NCBI RefSeq assembly: GCF_900091655.1
Contig: NZ_LT594621.1
Location: 2,046,001 to 2,110,000 of the forward strand
From: Culturomica massiliensis
GTDB lineage: Bacteria > Bacteroidota > Bacteroidia > Bacteroidales > Marinifilaceae
DNA: 64,000 bases
Direction of reading: 5' to 3'
Of the stretch, positions 25,412-35,401 are shown piece after piece (the stretch's first letter is position 1; each line of letters opens with the position of its first letter). A program made the translations under genes and the position numbers. The notes beneath the pieces were generated by a model. The model was not told the DNA's origin. It saw nothing but the letters and a program-made list of their open reading frames with translations, and did no database searches.

Positions 25412-25933
25412 ATGAAAACAATCCTGTTTTACACGCTGATTTTCTTTTCACTTTTGACTCTATCCTGTAGCAGTAGTCGCAAAATGACAACTTCCCGGGT
25501 ATCAACCGCACAACTGTCCCAAAAGCTAGGGTTTAAGGTCACCCGGAAAGATGATCTGAAACTCTATAGTGAAGCTGTAAAATGGCTGGGAGTTCCCTAC
25601 AAATACGGAGGAAATACGAAAACAGGGGTAGATTGTTCCGGGCTCACCTGCAATATCTACCGTAATGCTTACAACATCAAATTAGAACGTACTGTAGCAG
25701 GAATGTATAAAAAAAATTGCCGGAAAATCGGACGTGCCAAACTCCGGCCCGGCGATCTGGTATTTTTCAATACGGCTAAAACACACAAATCTGTCAGTCA
25801 TGTCGGCATCTTTTTAAAAAACAACATATTTATTCATTCCACGACCCATAGTGGCGTACGTCTCAATACGTTAGACGAAACCTATTACAAAAAGAAATGG
25901 ATTAATGGTGGAAAAGTAAGAAATTTCCGTTAG
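25412..25933 (+). CDS. NlpC/P60-family cell-wall hydrolase, lipoprotein
   Basis: The 173-residue protein has a lipoprotein signal (LLTLSC, lipidated Cys19) and one NlpC/P60 domain. The catalytic Cys75 is in GVDCSGLTCNIY, with His130 in SVSHVGIFL and a following polar residue near His142 (IHSTTH). These peptidases cleave peptidoglycan stem peptides, usually at the D-Glu-to-diamino acid bond. The GVPYKYGGNTK lead-in is classic. It lies upstream of the sigma factor gene with a separate promoter, and no functional link to the SusCD locus is evident. Confidence 0.93.
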   Translation: MKTILFYTLIFFSLLTLSCSSSRKMTTSRVSTAQLSQKLGFKVTRKDDLKLYSEAVKWLGVPYKYGGNTKTGVDCSGLTCNIYRNAYNIKLERTVAGMYKKNCRKIGRAKLRPGDLVFFNTAKTHKSVSHVGIFLKNNIFIHSTTHSGVRLNTLDETYYKKKWINGGKVRNFR

Positions 25934-26056
25934 GATTTTTAATATAAATTTATTTTATTTGTCTTTCGGTATTTGTGCATATTTATGAAATTTTGTGGAA
26001 TATCAAAAACAAACAATTTACATTTATAGTAATTATAAGCCTTAACACCGTGTCAT

Positions 26057-26623
26057 ATGGAGAACATGACGGAAATATTAGATTTGTTGAAGCGGGGAGA
26101 GAAAAAAGGCTTACAGTTACTGTTCCATAAATTTTACAAGCCTTTGGTTATGTATGCCATGAAATATGTACACAGACAGGACGAAGCCGAAGACATGGTA
26201 CAGGAAGTCTTCATTAAATTCTGGGAAAAAAACAGTTTTATCTCGGTTGCTTCTCAATTGAAAGCTTATCTTTATCAGGCCGTACGGAATCATTGCCTGA
26301 ACTATCTCGAAAAAAATGCAAATCATCGCCTTGAGAATTCATTTGAACGGATAGAAATTACAGAAGAGGAAATGTCGGAAGAAGCCATTTGGAATCTCCG
26401 CATGGAGGAAATATATCAGGAAATTAACAATCTCCCTCCGCGTTCCCGGGAAATCTTTATTGCTATCGTTTTTCATAATAAAAAATATAAAGAAATCGCC
26501 GGAGAATTGAATATTTCTGTCAATACAGTAAAAACGATTCTTTCCCGTGCAATGCTTACCCTTAAAAACAATCTGAATAAAAAATCTTATCTGTTTTTAC
26601 TCTTTATCGCTAAATTTAAATAA
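26057..26623 (+). CDS. ECF-type RNA polymerase sigma factor
   Basis: The 188-residue protein carries region 2 (EAEDMVQEVFIKFWEKN, with the -10 recognition helix) and region 4 (LPPRSREIFIAIVF and the helix-turn-helix EIAGELNISVNTVKTIL). It is followed by a FecR-type anti-sigma gene and a SusC with an STN domain, the standard trans-envelope arrangement: substrate binding at SusC signals through FecR to release this sigma factor, which then activates the locus. The length is typical for the Bacteroidetes FecI group. Confidence 0.95.
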   Translation: MENMTEILDLLKRGEKKGLQLLFHKFYKPLVMYAMKYVHRQDEAEDMVQEVFIKFWEKNSFISVASQLKAYLYQAVRNHCLNYLEKNANHRLENSFERIEITEEEMSEEAIWNLRMEEIYQEINNLPPRSREIFIAIVFHNKKYKEIAGELNISVNTVKTILSRAMLTLKNNLNKKSYLFLLFIAKFK

Positions 26624-26683
26624 AAAATATAAAAATCTTGTCACCCGTTTTTGTTTTTTTCCTGTCATAGGAGAAAAAACAAT

Positions 26684-27874
26684 ATGGTAAAAATTCCGTC
26701 CTATATTATCTGCTTATTGATTGATTCCCTGAAAGGACGGCTTAATTCGTCCGATTCCCGCCGCCTGCAAAAGTGGTTGGAAACACATCCGGAACATCAA
26801 ACAGAAATCGGAAGATTAAAAGATACCTATAAAAACACGACGGATGCTATTCGTTTCAAAAATATAGATACCAACAAAGCCTGGGCTACAATCAATTCCC
26901 GTACAGCTCCACGTGCCCGATGGAGAAGAAAAGTCATTTTACATCGTTATGAAATTGCAGCGGGGCTTATATTTCCGTTAGTGATCGGTATTATTTTACT
27001 TCAACATCCAGGAGTGAACGAACAAATCACACCGGCTATCACTGCCGAAACTCCAGAATGTTCGCCGGAGCATTCTACCCAAGCAATATTGGAATTATCG
27101 AGCGGAGAACAAATTGTTTTGGATAAATCTGTCAATCAAAAAATTCAGAGTGCCGAGGGTCTCATTGTCGGAATAGACTCTACCAATACCATAGCCATTA
27201 CACATGCCGGAGATTCGGTTAAAGCATCTGAAAAACCGAACCGTATTTACGTTCCGGTCGGCGGAGAATACAGCATCATCTTGTGTGACGGTACTAAAGT
27301 TTGGGTCAATTCCGACAGTCGTCTTACGTTTCCCAATCACTTTTACGGTCCGGAGCGGACCGTTGAGTTAAGCGGAGAAGCTTATTTTGAAGTTTCCAAA
27401 AACGGTAAGCCTTTCATCGTCAACACAGGCTCTTCTTCCATACGGGTTTTGGGTACGGCTTTCAATGTATGCAGTTATCACGACGAAAAATCGGAACAAA
27501 TTACACTTGTAAACGGAGCCGTAAAAGTAAAAGTCGGTGAAAAAAATTACCCACTCCGTCCGGGACAACAACTGATTTCCCGAAAATCATCGGAAAAAGT
27601 AGAAATCAAAGAAGTCGATACGGAGTTATACACATCCTGGCGGAACGATTTATTCCGTTTTGTAGACCTTCCGATTGAAGATATTACACTAAAACTCAAA
27701 CGCTGGTATAATGTCTGTTTCATTTTTAAAAATGAGCAATGCAAAAAATACCGGTTTACCGGCGCTGCCCGAAAAGACGGAGACTTACAGGAACTCTTAC
27801 GCCGGATAGAGGCAACAAACCCCAATATACAATTCAAAATAAATAACAATGAAATAGAGATAATACAAAAATAA
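26684..27874 (+). CDS. FecR-family anti-sigma factor
   Basis: The 396-residue protein has an N-terminal cytoplasmic part (SLKGRLNSSDSRRLQKWLE, an anti-sigma type helix), one membrane segment at about residues 90-107, and the periplasmic FecR domain (VPVGGEYSIILCDGTKVWVN, then ELSGEAYFEVSKNGKPFIV). A C-terminal DUF4974-like segment (LFRFVDLPIEDITLKLKRWY) is present. The ATG at 26684 has a good AGGAG site; the in-frame TTG at 26651 is less likely. It should hold the sigma factor inactive until the STN domain of SusC contacts the periplasmic part. Confidence 0.95.
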   Translation: MVKIPSYIICLLIDSLKGRLNSSDSRRLQKWLETHPEHQTEIGRLKDTYKNTTDAIRFKNIDTNKAWATINSRTAPRARWRRKVILHRYEIAAGLIFPLVIGIILLQHPGVNEQITPAITAETPECSPEHSTQAILELSSGEQIVLDKSVNQKIQSAEGLIVGIDSTNTIAITHAGDSVKASEKPNRIYVPVGGEYSIILCDGTKVWVNSDSRLTFPNHFYGPERTVELSGEAYFEVSKNGKPFIVNTGSSSIRVLGTAFNVCSYHDEKSEQITLVNGAVKVKVGEKNYPLRPGQQLISRKSSEKVEIKEVDTELYTSWRNDLFRFVDLPIEDITLKLKRWYNVCFIFKNEQCKKYRFTGAARKDGDLQELLRRIEATNPNIQFKINNNEIEIIQK

Positions 27875-27958
27875 GGAGTGCGCTAACACTCCTCATTCCA
27901 GCTAACCAAATGTCTGTTCGTAACAACAGACAATATTACTAACTTCAAAAACAAATGT

Positions 27959-30900
27959 ATGGAAAAAATCCGAAAGCCAAGAGTACTTTCCAGAAAAATT
28001 TCGGGAAAGATGCTGCGTGTGACTCAGTTTGTATTTTTCCTGACCTTGGGCCTGACCTTGCAAGTTTCTGCCCATACCTCAGCTCAGGTAGTACACCTCA
28101 AAGAACAGGAGCATACCCTGAAAGCCCTTTTTGAGGAAGTCGAAAAACAAGCCGGTTTACTGACCTTTTTCAGTAACAACGAGTTGGATATGTACCGCAA
28201 AGTACAGATTGAAAAAGCGAATTTCACGGTAAAGGAGTTATATGACCTCATTTTAAAAGGCACTCATCTTCAAGCCGAAATCACCAGTACCTATGTCATT
28301 ATCCGGCCCAGTCAAGCCAATCAGCAACAGCAGAAAAGCAATCCGGACGAACGAACAATTACCGGGAAAGTAACCGATGAGCAAGGTGAACCTCTCCCCG
28401 GCGTGACAATTATGATCATAGGCACGACCTCCGGAACGGCAACTGACGTCGAAGGGAAGTACACCCTGAAAGTCAGAGCCGGAAATACTCTGAAATTCTC
28501 GTTTGTAGGAATGAAAGACCAAACAGTTCGTATTGCCGACAAAAATGTCATTGATGTTACACTTAAACCGGATAGTGAAACACTGGAAGAAGTGGTTGTA
28601 ACCGGAATGGCACAAATGGACAAGCGACTCTTTACGGGAGCCACCGACCGTTTGTCGGCCGATCAGGTCATCGTACAGGGTTTACCTGATGTAAGCCGGG
28701 CTCTCGAAGGCCGTTCAGCCGGTGTATCCGTACAAAATGTTTCAGGGACATTCGGTACGGCACCTAAAATCCGCGTACGGGGAGCTACTTCTATCTATGG
28801 AAGCAGCAAACCGTTGTGGGTTGTAGACGGTGTTGTCATGGAGGATGTTGTTGAACTGGGAGCCGACGAACTATCCTCGGGAGATGCCGTTACACTCATC
28901 AGTTCTGCAATTGCCGGTTTAAGTGCCGACGACATTGAAAATTTTCAAATTTTAAAGGACGGCTCTGCTACTTCAATCTACGGAGCCAGGGCCATGGCGG
29001 GTGTTGTCGTCATTACGACCAAACGGGGCAAAGCGGGCGTAAGCCACATCAATTACACCGGAGAATTATCCATGCGGCTGGTTCCTGACTATTCTACGTT
29101 CAACATCATGAACTCCCAGGACCAGATGAGTGTTTATAATGAAATGTATCAGAAAGGCTGGCTAAGCTTTGCCAAAACCTATCGGGCATCGGAAAGCGGC
29201 GTGTACGGGAAAATGTACAAACTGATGAACACTTATGATCCGGTATCCGGGACATGGGCACTGGCAAATACACCGGAAGCCCGGAATAAATATTTGCAGG
29301 AAGCTGAAATGCGGAATACGGACTGGTTCAATGAATTATTTCGGAATTCACTGACGCAAAATCATTCTATCAGTATCAGCTCCGGTACTGAAAAAGCCAG
29401 ATATTACGCTTCAATGAGTATATATCACGATCCGGGATGGTCAAAAGCCAGTTCGGTAAACCGTTATACGGCCAATGCCAATGCTTCTTATGACATTTTA
29501 CCGAATCTTACCCTCAGTCTGCTTACAAACGGCTCTTACCGGGATCAACAAGCTCCGGGAACACTTAGCCAGCAAGTCGACGTTGTCAGCGGAGAAGTAA
29601 AACGGGATTTCGATATAAACCCGTACAGTTATGCTTTGAACACCTCCAGAGCGCTGGCGGTAAAAGATGCAAAAGGGTACACTTACTATACCCGAAACTA
29701 CGCTCCGTTCAACATATTACATGAATTGGAAAACAATTACATCGATCTGAACATGGTAGATCTGAAATTCCAGGGAGAGTTGAAATGGAAAATACGAACC
29801 GGCCTGGAAGTCAGCATGGTCGGAGCAGTTAAATACCAGAATTCCTCACAGGAACATCACATCAAAGATCAGTCCAACCAAGCACAAGCCTACCGTGAAA
29901 TGAGCGATGCGACAATTCGCGACGCCAACCCTTTCCTGTACACCGATCCGGACATTGCCTATTCCTTACCTGTAAGCATATTACCGGAAGGCGGTATCTA
30001 CAAACGTACCAATTACAAAATGTTCGGGACGGATTTTCGGGCAACATTAAGTTTTAACAAAGTTTTCAACGAAACGCATATTACCAATTTTTTCGGCGGT
30101 ATGGAAACCAATTCGGTAGAACGTCAAGCCACCTGGTTTATGGGAATGGGATATCAATACGATATGGGAGGTAATCCGTTCTTTAACTACTATGCTTTCA
30201 AACAATTGGCCGAAGAGAACGGACAATATTACCAAAATACAAGCACAACTTCCCGCAATGTCGCATTTTTCGGAACAGCCACGTATTCCTACAAAGGAAT
30301 CTATACCTTAAACGGAACCTTACGCTACGAAGGATCAAACAAACTGGGTAAATCAAGAAGTTCCCGCTGGCTCCCGACCTGGAATATCGCTCTCGCCTGG
30401 AATGCACATGAAGAATCATTTTTTGAAAGTTTAAAACCTGCGGTTTCACACCTTACTTTCAGAACATCCTACAGCTTGACTGCCGACCGGGGACCGGCCT
30501 CCGTATCCAATTCAAGAGCCATATATACCAGTTACACCCCCTGGCGTCCTTCCTCTACGGTAAAAGAGCCGGGATTGGAAATCAGTTCTTTGGAAAACAG
30601 CGAACTGACTTACGAAAAAAAACACGAATTGAATATTGGATTGGACTTCGGTTTTTTAGATAACCGGATCAACCTTAGTAGTGATTATTACACCCGTAAT
30701 AACTACGACCTGATCGGTTTAATCAACACACAAGGTGCCGGAGGTGAAACCATCAAATACGCCAATGTCGCTTCCATGAAATCGAGTGGATTCGAATTTA
30801 CCCTCTCGACAAAAAATATCAAACTCCCCAATTTTACCTGGAGTACCGATTTGATCTTTTCCAAAAATAAAAACACAGTGACGAAACTGGATGCCCGCTC

Positions 30901-31618
30901 CAGAGTTATCGACCTGGTATCCGGTAATGGTTTTGCACGGAAAAACTATCCGGTACGTTCTCTGTTTTCAATGCCGTTCAAAGGATTGAATAAGGACGGT
31001 TTGCCGACATTCCTGAATCACAAAGGTGAAATTACGATTACGGATATCAATTTCCAGGAACGGGACATGGTTGACTTCCTAAAATACGAAGGTCCGACCG
31101 ACCCGACAATTACAGGAAGTTTGGGAAATATTTTCACTTACAAAAATCTCAAATTAAACGTTTTTATAACCTACTCGTTCGGCAATGTTATCCGTCTGGA
31201 TCCGGTATTCAGCAGTTCTTATTCCGATTTGGACGCCATGCCCAAAGAATTTAAAAACCGTTGGATGATGCCGGGCGATGAAGCTCACACCGATATTCCG
31301 GTCATTGCCAGTAACCGCCAGGATAAAGACATCAAAAATCTCAGGTATGCATACAATGCTTACAATTACTCGGATGCCCGAATTGCAGACGGAGGCTTTA
31401 TCCGGATGAAAGAAATATCGCTTACCTACGATTTCCCTCAAAAATTCATCCGCCGGCTCAACCTGAACAACCTGTCCCTGAAAGCACAGGCAACGAACTT
31501 ATTTCTGCTTTATGCGGATTCGAAACTGAACGGCCAGGACCCGGAGTTTTTCCGCTCCGGAGGGGTTTCTGCCCCGGTACCCAGGCAATTTACATTTACT
31601 CTGAGGTTTGGATTTTAA
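27959..31618 (+). CDS. SusC/RagA-family TonB-dependent receptor with STN domain
   Basis: This 1219-residue outer-membrane transporter has, in order: a signal segment (about 15-40), an STN domain (about 45-120: LKALFEEVEKQAGLLTFFS), a carboxypeptidase-D-like domain (about 132-210: ITGKVTDEQGEPLPGVTI), a TonB box region with EEVVVTGM, the plug (about 225-350: KIRVRGATSIYGSSKPLWV), and the barrel ending in a final strand FTFTLRFGF. The STN domain marks receptors that signal through FecR. With SusD it imports a glycan, glycopeptide or peptide; the substrate is not evident, but the metallopeptidase downstream hints at protein-derived ligands. Confidence 0.97.
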   Translation: MEKIRKPRVLSRKISGKMLRVTQFVFFLTLGLTLQVSAHTSAQVVHLKEQEHTLKALFEEVEKQAGLLTFFSNNELDMYRKVQIEKANFTVKELYDLILKGTHLQAEITSTYVIIRPSQANQQQQKSNPDERTITGKVTDEQGEPLPGVTIMIIGTTSGTATDVEGKYTLKVRAGNTLKFSFVGMKDQTVRIADKNVIDVTLKPDSETLEEVVVTGMAQMDKRLFTGATDRLSADQVIVQGLPDVSRALEGRSAGVSVQNVSGTFGTAPKIRVRGATSIYGSSKPLWVVDGVVMEDVVELGADELSSGDAVTLISSAIAGLSADDIENFQILKDGSATSIYGARAMAGVVVITTKRGKAGVSHINYTGELSMRLVPDYSTFNIMNSQDQMSVYNEMYQKGWLSFAKTYRASESGVYGKMYKLMNTYDPVSGTWALANTPEARNKYLQEAEMRNTDWFNELFRNSLTQNHSISISSGTEKARYYASMSIYHDPGWSKASSVNRYTANANASYDILPNLTLSLLTNGSYRDQQAPGTLSQQVDVVSGEVKRDFDINPYSYALNTSRALAVKDAKGYTYYTRNYAPFNILHELENNYIDLNMVDLKFQGELKWKIRTGLEVSMVGAVKYQNSSQEHHIKDQSNQAQAYREMSDATIRDANPFLYTDPDIAYSLPVSILPEGGIYKRTNYKMFGTDFRATLSFNKVFNETHITNFFGGMETNSVERQATWFMGMGYQYDMGGNPFFNYYAFKQLAEENGQYYQNTSTTSRNVAFFGTATYSYKGIYTLNGTLRYEGSNKLGKSRSSRWLPTWNIALAWNAHEESFFESLKPAVSHLTFRTSYSLTADRGPASVSNSRAIYTSYTPWRPSSTVKEPGLEISSLENSELTYEKKHELNIGLDFGFLDNRINLSSDYYTRNNYDLIGLINTQGAGGETIKYANVASMKSSGFEFTLSTKNIKLPNFTWSTDLIFSKNKNTVTKLDARSRVIDLVSGNGFARKNYPVRSLFSMPFKGLNKDGLPTFLNHKGEITITDINFQERDMVDFLKYEGPTDPTITGSLGNIFTYKNLKLNVFITYSFGNVIRLDPVFSSSYSDLDAMPKEFKNRWMMPGDEAHTDIPVIASNRQDKDIKNLRYAYNAYNYSDARIADGGFIRMKEISLTYDFPQKFIRRLNLNNLSLKAQATNLFLLYADSKLNGQDPEFFRSGGVSAPVPRQFTFTLRFGF

Positions 31619-31630
31619 TACATACAGATT

Positions 31631-33136
31631 ATGAAAAAGAAAAATATAATTATCCCCCTGCTTTTTATAGCATCGTTGCTGGCCAGTTCCTGTAACGACT
31701 TTCTGGATAAGATGCCGGACAACCGGGCAGAACTGACAACAGAACAAAAAATTACCCGTCTGTTGGTATCGGCCTATCCAAGCGCCTCTTTCAGTATGCT
31801 GGCAGAAATGATGTCAGATAATACCCAAGACAATGGAACATTATATTCGGCCTATTCCCTGATGGACGAGGAAGCTTATCATTGGCAGGATGTGACGGAA
31901 GTAAGCCAGGATTCGCCCCAATATATCTGGGACAACTACTACCTGGCGATTGCTTCGGCAAACCATGCTATAAAGGCTATTGAGGAACTGGGCATGGACA
32001 AAAACAGTCCCCAAAAAGGCGAAGCCTTATTGTGTCGTGCCTATGCTCATTTTATCCTGGTGAATTTATTTTGCCAACATTACAATACGGCAACCAGCAC
32101 CCGGGATATGGGTATTCCCTATGTAGAGGAACCGGAAACAACCGTATCCAAAAATTACGACCGCGGAACCGTTGCCGATGTCTACGCTAAAATTGCCGAA
32201 GATATCGAAGCCGGAATCCCCCTGATCGACGACCAAATCTATACCGTCCCCCGTTATCATTTCAACTACAAAGCAGCCTGTGCTTTTGCATCCCGTTTTT
32301 ACTTATGGTATGAGAAATACGACAAAGTCATCCGATACGCCACATTAGCATTGGGAGAAACACCTGACGAAGTGATGCGGGATTTTAACGGCGACGCAAA
32401 AACCTCCGACTGGAACTGGCGAATCAATAATTATGTCAGTGCAGAACTCAACAGCAATCTGCTGCTATTGCCCGCCAAATCCTACTGGCCTATTATACAC
32501 GGTCCTTATAGCCAGGGAGAACGGTATGGTCACGCCCGTTCCATTGCCAAAACCCAAACTTTCTGGTCACCTGGGTTATGGGGAGAAAACCTGAGTGCCT
32601 ACAATACGGTTTTCGGCTCTACACCAAAAATGGTATATCCTAAATTAGGAGCTTTTGTCGAATATACGGATAAAGTTGCGGGAACGGGCTTCATTAATCT
32701 GGTGTATCCGGCATTTACAACAGATGAAGCTATTTTATGCCGGGCAGAAGCCTATGTCTACCGGCAAGAATATGCCCGGGCCCTTGCCGACATGCAAACC
32801 TGGCTGAAAGGACACACGACAACAGGCGGAAGCCTGAGCCTGGATAATATCAAAAACTATTATGCCCAGGATCTTACGACGAAGAAACCGTTGCATCCGA
32901 AATTCACCTTAGAGACAGGACTTCAGGAAAGCTTTATCCATTTCATTCTCCATTGCAGACGAATCGAAAATATACACGAAGGATTACGGTGGTTCGACAT
33001 CAAACGCTACGGTATTGAAATCGCCCACAACCGCCACGGTAAAACGGACGACGTACTGACAACCGACGATCTCCGCCGGGCGATCCAGATTCCGTCATCC
33101 GTCATCAGCGCAGGCATGCCCGCCAATCCGAGATAA
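31631..33136 (+). CDS. SusD/RagB-family nutrient-binding lipoprotein
   Basis: The 501-residue lipoprotein (lipobox LLASSC, Cys21) has the SusD opening NDFLDKMPDNRAEL and TPR-like helices (for example YLAIASANHAIKAIEELG and GEALLCRAYAHFILVNLF), with the SusD/RagB C-terminal region around HFILHCRRIENIHEGLRWFDIKRYG. It caps the SusC barrel on the cell surface and captures substrate. It begins 12 bases after the SusC stop and is surely co-expressed. The family length is normal. Confidence 0.96.
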   Translation: MKKKNIIIPLLFIASLLASSCNDFLDKMPDNRAELTTEQKITRLLVSAYPSASFSMLAEMMSDNTQDNGTLYSAYSLMDEEAYHWQDVTEVSQDSPQYIWDNYYLAIASANHAIKAIEELGMDKNSPQKGEALLCRAYAHFILVNLFCQHYNTATSTRDMGIPYVEEPETTVSKNYDRGTVADVYAKIAEDIEAGIPLIDDQIYTVPRYHFNYKAACAFASRFYLWYEKYDKVIRYATLALGETPDEVMRDFNGDAKTSDWNWRINNYVSAELNSNLLLLPAKSYWPIIHGPYSQGERYGHARSIAKTQTFWSPGLWGENLSAYNTVFGSTPKMVYPKLGAFVEYTDKVAGTGFINLVYPAFTTDEAILCRAEAYVYRQEYARALADMQTWLKGHTTTGGSLSLDNIKNYYAQDLTTKKPLHPKFTLETGLQESFIHFILHCRRIENIHEGLRWFDIKRYGIEIAHNRHGKTDDVLTTDDLRRAIQIPSSVISAGMPANPR

Positions 33137-33161
33137 TTACAAAACTTATAACCGAAATAAT

Positions 33162-34040
33162 ATGAAAAGAACAGTTATTTATACGCTTCTCCTTTTCTCT
33201 CTGGCCCCCCTCTTTTACGGTTGCTCAGAAGACGATCCCGGCGGAAAATCCATTTTCGAACCTTCGGAAGTAAAACGCACCGAATTTGATCTTTGGCTAT
33301 TGGACAATTACGTCAATGCCTATAACATCGACATGAAGTATCGGATGGAAGACGTTATATCGGATATGACGTTCAACCTGGTACCGGCCAGTCTGGAAAA
33401 TTCCATCAAAATATCCAAGCTGATAAAGCATCTCTGGCTGGAAGTTTATGACGAAGTAGCCGGGGTCGATTTCATGCGTACCTATGTTCCTAAAGTGATT
33501 CACCTGATCGGTTCTCCGGCTATCGATGCCGAAGCACAAACCGAAGTATTGGGGACAGCCGAAGGCGGATTGATGGTCACGTTATACAAGGTCAATGAAC
33601 TGAATACGGAAAACATCGACAGTCTGAATTATTTTTATTTCAAGACAATGCATCACGAATTCGCTCACATTCTCCATCAAACTAAAAATTACCCCAAAGA
33701 CTTCGAGAAAATCACGACCTCCGATTACTCTCCCACAGGCTGGATGAACCGGACAGAAAAAGAAGCCTGGAAAATGGGATTTGTTTCCAAATATGCCAGC
33801 AGTGAGCCGCAGGAAGATTTTGTCGAGATCATCGCTATCTATCTAACCAGCAACAATGAAGCCTGGCAAGAAATATTAAAAGGGGCCGGCACTGACGGTA
33901 GTGAAATTATCCAGAAAAAGTTCGGTATTGTACGCAACTGGCTGAAAAACTCCTGGAATATCAATATCGACGATCTGCGGAAAGTCGTAGAACGCCGTTC
34001 TTCAGAAATCGGCAATATCGATTACGACCTCGACGAATAA
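33162..34040 (+). CDS. Zinc metallopeptidase lipoprotein (Mx1 type)
   Basis: The 292-residue lipoprotein (lipobox FYGC, Cys21) has the zinc-binding motif HEFAH at 165-169 (TMHHEFAHILHQ) and a downstream Glu-rich segment EDFVEIIAIYLTSN that could supply the third ligand. It matches the putative zinc-binding metallopeptidase family (Peptidase_Mx1) that regularly follows SusCD pairs in Bacteroidales and precedes DUF4302. It would act on the cell surface or in the periplasm and could trim proteins for uptake by the SusCD pair. The substrate is not predictable. Confidence 0.9.
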   Translation: MKRTVIYTLLLFSLAPLFYGCSEDDPGGKSIFEPSEVKRTEFDLWLLDNYVNAYNIDMKYRMEDVISDMTFNLVPASLENSIKISKLIKHLWLEVYDEVAGVDFMRTYVPKVIHLIGSPAIDAEAQTEVLGTAEGGLMVTLYKVNELNTENIDSLNYFYFKTMHHEFAHILHQTKNYPKDFEKITTSDYSPTGWMNRTEKEAWKMGFVSKYASSEPQEDFVEIIAIYLTSNNEAWQEILKGAGTDGSEIIQKKFGIVRNWLKNSWNINIDDLRKVVERRSSEIGNIDYDLDE

Positions 34041-34084
34041 CGTGAAACGAAACCGATAAATGTTTGTTTACTAAAAGTACTATT

Positions 34085-35392
34085 ATGAAAAAACTACCAT
34101 ACCTGCTCATCTTCGGCTTCCTGTTAGGTTTACAATCCTGTGTACAGGACGAAGAGGATATCTTTAACAAACCGGCAGCAGAACGTCTTTCTGAAGCCCT
34201 GCAAGCCTACCAAAAGATTCTGACTGCTCCTGAAAACGGCTGGGTTATGGAATATTACCCCAAAGGCGATTGTTCTTACGGGGGATATACCGTACTACTT
34301 TCCTTCACTGAAGAAGATGTAACTGTCGCCTCGGAAATCTCTTCCAGGTCCGCCAAAAGCCTGTATTCATTGAAAGAAGATATGGGACCGGTATTGAGTT
34401 TCGATACCTACAACGAGATCTTCCACTTCTTTTCCGATCCCGCTATTCCCGGACTTCCCGGATTAGGCTATGAAGGGGATTACGAATTCATATTCATGGG
34501 ACAGGAAAACAATGAACTGATATTAAAAGGGAAAAAGACGGGAAATACTTTCCGTATGCATCCCCTGTCCAAAAATCAAAGCTGGGAACAAACGTTGAAC
34601 GATCTCAAAAGTATCATCCGTACAATTACCCCTCCCGACTACTATGGTTATGGCCTGACAGTAGAAAATACGGAGATATTCTTGACACAGACCGGACGGG
34701 CACTGACGACAGAACCCAACGGCAGAAATTTTGAAATTGACTATATCGAAGGCAAGGATACGCTGACAATCAACGCCCCCTTTATTTATACCACCAGCGG
34801 TATCAAACTCTACCAACCGATTCAGATCGGCGGAAAAACCCTGCAATACTTTGATTGGTCCGAAATCGAACGTACTTTGGTTTGTTCGGACAACGACGTA
34901 AATGCCCGGATTACCTTTGATCCGATGCCCCTCAATAAAAGATTCTGTTACACAAAAGAAGAGTGGTACTTCCACACCGGTATCATGAGTTCTCCCTTCC
35001 GGGAAAAATGGAAAGAAGCCGGTGAATTAGTTCAATCAGGACAAGGACTCCGAATTTACCAGGCTTATCTAAGTTACAATGCAGAACTCGAAGCACAGAT
35101 TCTGAACGTCGTACTCACCGATGGTTATAACCTGTATGAATGTTTGTTGTTGATTTATTGCCGGCCTGTAAAATGGACTGACGATCAACTTGAGATCGAA
35201 TTCACCGGAAAAGTAGATGATAACGGAAATGCTTTCTACAACTCCGGAGGAGAAGCTATTCTTCAAATGCTAAACGGTAAATACACCATCACTTGTGATA
35301 ATCCGTCCAAACCGGCCGTGATTATGTTTAAGTCAACTGACAAACAGGATGTATGGTTTCAGTTATCGCTAGAAAAAGTATATAACCTATAA
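34085..35392 (+). CDS. DUF4302 lipoprotein
   Basis: The 435-residue lipoprotein (lipobox LGLQSC, Cys19) shows the DUF4302 pattern AERLSEALQAYQKILTAPEN followed by GWVMEYYPKG and GGYTVLLSF. The domain is known only from Bacteroidetes surface loci next to SusCD and Mx1 genes and has no known activity. An in-frame TTG at 34064 was rejected in favour of ATG 34085, which gives a proper signal peptide. It is likely a surface-exposed accessory protein of the uptake system. Confidence 0.88.
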   Translation: MKKLPYLLIFGFLLGLQSCVQDEEDIFNKPAAERLSEALQAYQKILTAPENGWVMEYYPKGDCSYGGYTVLLSFTEEDVTVASEISSRSAKSLYSLKEDMGPVLSFDTYNEIFHFFSDPAIPGLPGLGYEGDYEFIFMGQENNELILKGKKTGNTFRMHPLSKNQSWEQTLNDLKSIIRTITPPDYYGYGLTVENTEIFLTQTGRALTTEPNGRNFEIDYIEGKDTLTINAPFIYTTSGIKLYQPIQIGGKTLQYFDWSEIERTLVCSDNDVNARITFDPMPLNKRFCYTKEEWYFHTGIMSSPFREKWKEAGELVQSGQGLRIYQAYLSYNAELEAQILNVVLTDGYNLYECLLLIYCRPVKWTDDQLEIEFTGKVDDNGNAFYNSGGEAILQMLNGKYTITCDNPSKPAVIMFKSTDKQDVWFQLSLEKVYNL

Positions 35393-35401
35393 AATTCACA
35401 T

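Noticed and set aside
27874..27891. Hairpin GGAGTG/CACTCC between fecR and SusC as a terminator
   Set aside because: The stem is six pairs with no T run; fecR and SusC are expected to be linked in regulation, so termination is not supported.
28253..31441. Minus-strand frames opposite SusC
   Set aside because: Low-complexity antisense translations of the receptor gene without starts, promoters or family features.
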